A stretch of 8,948 bases of DNA, taken from positions 1,611-10,558 of the forward strand of contig DINC01000064.1 of the NCBI GenBank assembly GCA_002425885.1, read 5' to 3'. A program made the translations under genes and the position numbers. The stretch's first letter is position 1. Each line of letters opens with the position of its first letter. The notes beneath the pieces were generated by a model. That model did no database searches, was not told the DNA's origin, and worked only from the letters and a program-made list of their open reading frames with translations. Shown one piece after another: positions 6,714 to 8,948 of this stretch. Source of the stretch: Spirochaetia bacterium UBA5550 (lineage in GTDB: Bacteria; Spirochaetota; UBA4802; UBA5550).

Positions 6714-6746
6714 ATGGAGTGTTTCTGCGAGAATGAAACACTCCAT
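6714..6746 (-). promoter_or_regulatory. Intercistronic hairpin between permease and binding-protein genes
   Basis: A perfect 11-bp inverted repeat, ATGGAGTGTTT (6714-6724) and AAACACTCCAT (6736-6746), has an 11-nt loop. It starts 8 bp after the permease stop and ends about 38 nt before the binding-protein start. Read on the minus strand it is followed by GTCATCAATAAATATTTTT, with no immediate U-run, so full termination is unlikely. Known roles for such intercistronic stems include protecting mRNA 3' ends or partial termination, which adjusts the ratio of binding protein to permease. Its loop shares TCTGCGAGAA with the hairpin at the operon end. Confidence 0.6.
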
Positions 6747-6754
6747 CGATGTGC

Positions 6755-7585
6755 TTAGTTATTTTTTTTACGCATATTTTGCGTTATACGATCAAGTATT
6801 ATTGCTATTATAACAACAGCTATTCCGGCTTCAAATCCCATGCCTGGGCGCAGCCTCTGGATTGCTCTCCACACTTCACCGCCAAGTCCGCCGGCACCGA
6901 TCATTGATGCTATTACCACCATCGAAAGAGCCAGCATTATTGTCTGGTTGATACCTGCCATAATCGTAGGCATGGCCAGAGGCAGCTGTATCTGAAATAG
7001 TTTCTGTTTTTGTGTCGCACCGAAAGAATCAGCGGCTTCTATATACTGATTAGGCACCTGTTGAATCCCCAGACAGGTAAGCCGTATTGCCGGAGGCATT
7101 GAAAAAATTACTGTTGTAAAAACTGCCGAAACTACGCCAAGCCCGAAAAACGGTATTGCCGGAATAAGGTAAACGAATGCCGGCATTGTCTGCATAAAGT
7201 CAAGGATTGGCATTATAACTTTTCTGGCCAGTGCGTTAATAGCTGCGAGAATACCGAGTGGGATACCCGCAATTATTGATAAAAATGTTGAGATTAAAAC
7301 AAGGGTCAGAGTTGATATCGAAGCTGACCATAAACCCAGGTTCCAGATAAAAAGCAAACCTATTGCTGTAAATATTGCAATCCCTCTTGTACTGAAGTAC
7401 CATGCAAGAATCACAAAAAGAATTATTAAAACAGACGGGTGTATAAACATCAGAAAATCATTTACGGAATCGATACCAATCTTCATAACAGAAGAAATAG
7501 CTTTTGTTATAAAAGAAAAATTATTTGTGGTATAATCAATAAAAGAATCGACTGCGACATCCAGTGGTAGCTTTGGTATTATCAT
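6755..7585 (-). CDS. Glycine betaine/proline-type ABC transporter permease (OpuAB/ProW-like)
   Basis: A 276-residue inner-membrane subunit of the BPD_transp_1 family, forming the translocation path for the osmoprotectant. An N-terminal segment of about 48 residues, resembling the region before the first core helix of ProW/OpuAB, precedes several hydrophobic helices (roughly 50-64, 69-88, 92-116, 134-165, 210-232, 251-266). The cytoplasmic EAA loop that docks on the ATPase is clear: EAADSFGATQKQKLFQIQLP (183-202), followed by AMPTIMAGI. The conserved TMPAFVYLIP (133-142) and GAGGLGGEVW (230-239) segments are typical of this subfamily. Its ATG overlaps the ATPase stop as ATGA, showing tight translational coupling, with a GAGGGG ribosome-binding site about 7 nt upstream. 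Confidence 0.95.
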   Translation of the reverse strand: MIIPKLPLDVAVDSFIDYTTNNFSFITKAISSVMKIGIDSVNDFLMFIHPSVLIILFVILAWYFSTRGIAIFTAIGLLFIWNLGLWSASISTLTLVLISTFLSIIAGIPLGILAAINALARKVIMPILDFMQTMPAFVYLIPAIPFFGLGVVSAVFTTVIFSMPPAIRLTCLGIQQVPNQYIEAADSFGATQKQKLFQIQLPLAMPTIMAGINQTIMLALSMVVIASMIGAGGLGGEVWRAIQRLRPGMGFEAGIAVVIIAIILDRITQNMRKKNN

Positions 7586-8775
7586 TGTGACACCCCTCTT
7601 TCAACAAGCCCGGCAATAACTGAGCCTCTCGCAATCATTCCGAGCATTCTGCTGCTCTCATCAATCACAACGAGGGGGTATCTTGAATCCGCAATAACAG
7701 GCATAATCTCCTGTAGCGGAGCATCAGGCGGTACCTGTAATTCCGTAATCTCTTCAATGATGTTCTGGAGATCCTTCTCTCCCCTGTCTACAGCCTGTTT
7801 TGCTCTTTCGGCAGAAACGACACCTTTGAATAACTTTGACTTATCAACGACAAAAATGCTTGATATACCTTTTTCCTTCATCGTATGCAGTGCTGTTTTA
7901 GGGCCATCCTTGCCATAAATAATCGAACTGCATTTTATCATAACATCTTTAGCGGTGAGCACTCTGGTGAGGTCCACATTTTCCACGAATTTTTCAACAT
8001 ATTCTGTAGCGGGATTGGTAAGGATTTCTTCAGGAGTTCCAATTTGAACAATTTTTCCATCCTTCATTAAAATTATTCTATCACCGATTTTAAGGGCTTC
8101 ATTTAAATCATGTGTAATAAAGATTATTGTTTTTTTTACCTTATCTTCGAGGCTCAGGAGCTCATCCTGCATTTCTGTCCTTATAAGAGGATCGAGTGCG
8201 CTGAATGCTTCATCCATAAGCAGGATGTCGGGGTTAACAGCAAGGGCTCTCGCAAGTCCAACCCGTTGTTGCATCCCCCCGCTTAGTTGTGAAGGGTAGT
8301 AGTCAGCCCATCCTTTAAGGCCAACTAAATCAAGGGCTTCGAGTCCCTTTTCAACGCAAATAGCCTTATCAGTTTTACTTATCTCAAGACCGAAATACGC
8401 ATTTTCCAGAACAGTTTTATTCGGGAAAAGTGCGAACTGCTGAAAAACCATTCCGAACTTATGTTGTCTGAATTTTCTAAGTTCTTCTTCGGATAGTGAA
8501 GTCACATCAATATTATCTATTATAATTTTTCCTGATGACGGTTCATAAAGTCTGTTTATACATCTGAGGAGAGTGGATTTGCCGCTTCCTGATAATCCCA
8601 TTATAACGAGGGTCTCTCTGTCATAAATTTCAAAAGAGGCGTTGACAACTCCCACAGCGCATCCTGTTTTTTCAAGAATAGCGTTCTTGGTGTCTCCTTC
8701 TTTTAACATCTTTAAAGCAGTTTTTATATTTGAACCGAAAATTTTATATACATTTTCAACTTTAATTTTAACCAT
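7582..8775 (-). CDS. Glycine betaine/proline-type ABC transporter ATP-binding protein with tandem CBS domains (OpuAA/ProV-like)
   Basis: The 397-residue ATPase powers import. An N-terminal extension (about 1-45, including YKIFG and ILEKTG) is typical of ProV/OpuAA. The nucleotide-binding domain has Walker A GLSGSGKST (60-68), Q-loop Gln112-Gln113, signature LSGGMQQR (164-171), Walker B ILLMDEAF (184-191) with catalytic Glu189, D-loop SALD (192-195) and switch His222 in THD. Two CBS repeats follow (about 274-330 and 338-395). In OpuA of Lactococcus the tandem CBS module senses ionic strength or a cyclic dinucleotide, so osmotic gating is plausible here but inferred. It is first gene of the operon. 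ATG 8775 has only a weak AGG upstream. The length is normal and nothing is truncated. Confidence 0.96.
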   Translation of the reverse strand: MVKIKVENVYKIFGSNIKTALKMLKEGDTKNAILEKTGCAVGVVNASFEIYDRETLVIMGLSGSGKSTLLRCINRLYEPSSGKIIIDNIDVTSLSEEELRKFRQHKFGMVFQQFALFPNKTVLENAYFGLEISKTDKAICVEKGLEALDLVGLKGWADYYPSQLSGGMQQRVGLARALAVNPDILLMDEAFSALDPLIRTEMQDELLSLEDKVKKTIIFITHDLNEALKIGDRIILMKDGKIVQIGTPEEILTNPATEYVEKFVENVDLTRVLTAKDVMIKCSSIIYGKDGPKTALHTMKEKGISSIFVVDKSKLFKGVVSAERAKQAVDRGEKDLQNIIEEITELQVPPDAPLQEIMPVIADSRYPLVVIDESSRMLGMIARGSVIAGLVERGVSQ

Positions 8776-8875
8776 GACCGGACCTGATTGTATCTGTTAC
8801 TAATTTTGATTTAATTTCATTGAATCGCAGGGATAAAAGATCTACAAAATGCCTGAAATATTAATAACTTTTGAA

Positions 8876-8903
8876 ATGATATAGTGTGAGGAGGACATGT
8901 CAA
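8876..8903 (-). promoter_or_regulatory. Predicted sigma-70-type promoter of the betaine transporter operon
   Basis: On the minus strand a perfect -35 TTGACA (8903-8898), a 16-nt spacer and -10 TATCAT (8881-8876, 5 of 6) precede the ATPase gene. The start of transcription would be near 8869, leaving a leader of about 93 nt. An inverted repeat at 8902-8918 touches the -35 edge, a position from which a bound protein could block or recruit polymerase. No coding region is evident from 8776 to the window edge. Confidence 0.6.
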
Positions 8904-8943
8904 TACTGCAAAAGTATTAGATTGCCGGGGAATAGTTACTATT
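8902..8943. repeat. Two short dyads upstream of the transporter promoter
   Basis: The first dyad is AATACT-gcaaa-AGTATT (8902-8918), overlapping two bases of the -35 hexamer. The second is AATAGT-t-ACTATT (8931-8943). Both arms are perfect and related (AATACT/AATAGT, each with ATT-ending partners), and their centres are about 27 bp apart. They could be operators for an osmotic or other regulator. AT-rich intergenic DNA also makes such short dyads by chance, so the function is uncertain. Confidence 0.4.
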
Positions 8944-8948
8944 ATGGG

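Noticed and set aside
8897..8920. Seven-codon ORF MSILQKY on the + strand just after AGGAGG (8889-8894).
   Set aside because: Only 2 nt separate AGGAGG from the ATG, the peptide is tiny, and the bases overlap the minus-strand promoter; it looks like coincidence.
1..8948. Mobile elements, CRISPR arrays, toxin-antitoxin or phage-defence genes.
   Set aside because: All coding space is filled by housekeeping or transport genes; I found no transposase, integrase, direct-repeat array or unexplained large ORF.

Overview
The window looks like ordinary chromosome from a Gram-negative-type (diderm), moderately AT-rich bacterium, probably an anaerobe or microaerophile. Three things point there. YidC has the long periplasmic domain found in diderms. 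A jag/khpB gene sits between yidC and mnmE, as in many deeper-branching phyla but not in E. coli. The PurF-like protein keeps all four cysteines expected for an oxygen-sensitive [4Fe-4S] cluster. Deferribacterota, Desulfobacterota, Spirochaetota or a relative would fit; the sequence alone does not decide.

Layout. Bases 2-4190 (+ strand) are the widespread replication-origin-associated block: 3' end of rnpA, yidD, yidC, jag/khpB, mnmE. It combines tRNA processing (RNase P protein), membrane protein insertion (YidD, YidC), an RNA-binding KH/R3H protein and the tRNA wobble-uridine GTPase MnmE. The genes are tightly packed: rnpA and yidD overlap by 14 bp, and jag and mnmE are 2 nt apart. The usual continuation (mnmG, rsmG, parA, parB) is absent. 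Instead, mnmE faces a convergent purF-like gene (5605-4202, - strand) with only 11 bp between the stop codons.

Bases 8903-5753 (- strand) hold a three-gene glycine betaine/proline-type ABC transporter operon in the order ATPase (OpuAA/ProV-like, tandem CBS), permease (OpuAB/ProW-like), substrate-binding lipoprotein (OpuAC/ProX-like). It has a good sigma-70-like promoter at its head, a hairpin between permease and binding protein, and a strong terminator-like hairpin at its end. It should import an osmoprotectant, suggesting salt or osmotic fluctuation in the habitat.

Most notable observation: the PurF-like protein starts Met-Gly-Gly, not Met-Cys-Gly. It lacks the catalytic N-terminal cysteine and several other glutaminase residues, while the PRPP-binding half and the Fe-S cysteines look intact. 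An in-frame stop just upstream rules out a missed start. I recall similar variants in Bacteroidetes and other anaerobes, so this is probably a clade-level feature and not an error, but its nitrogen source and role are open. Smaller points are two transporter-operon hairpins sharing a 10-nt loop sequence, dyads overlapping the transporter promoter, and a start-codon correction for the binding protein. I found no mobile elements, CRISPR arrays, tRNAs or rRNAs.
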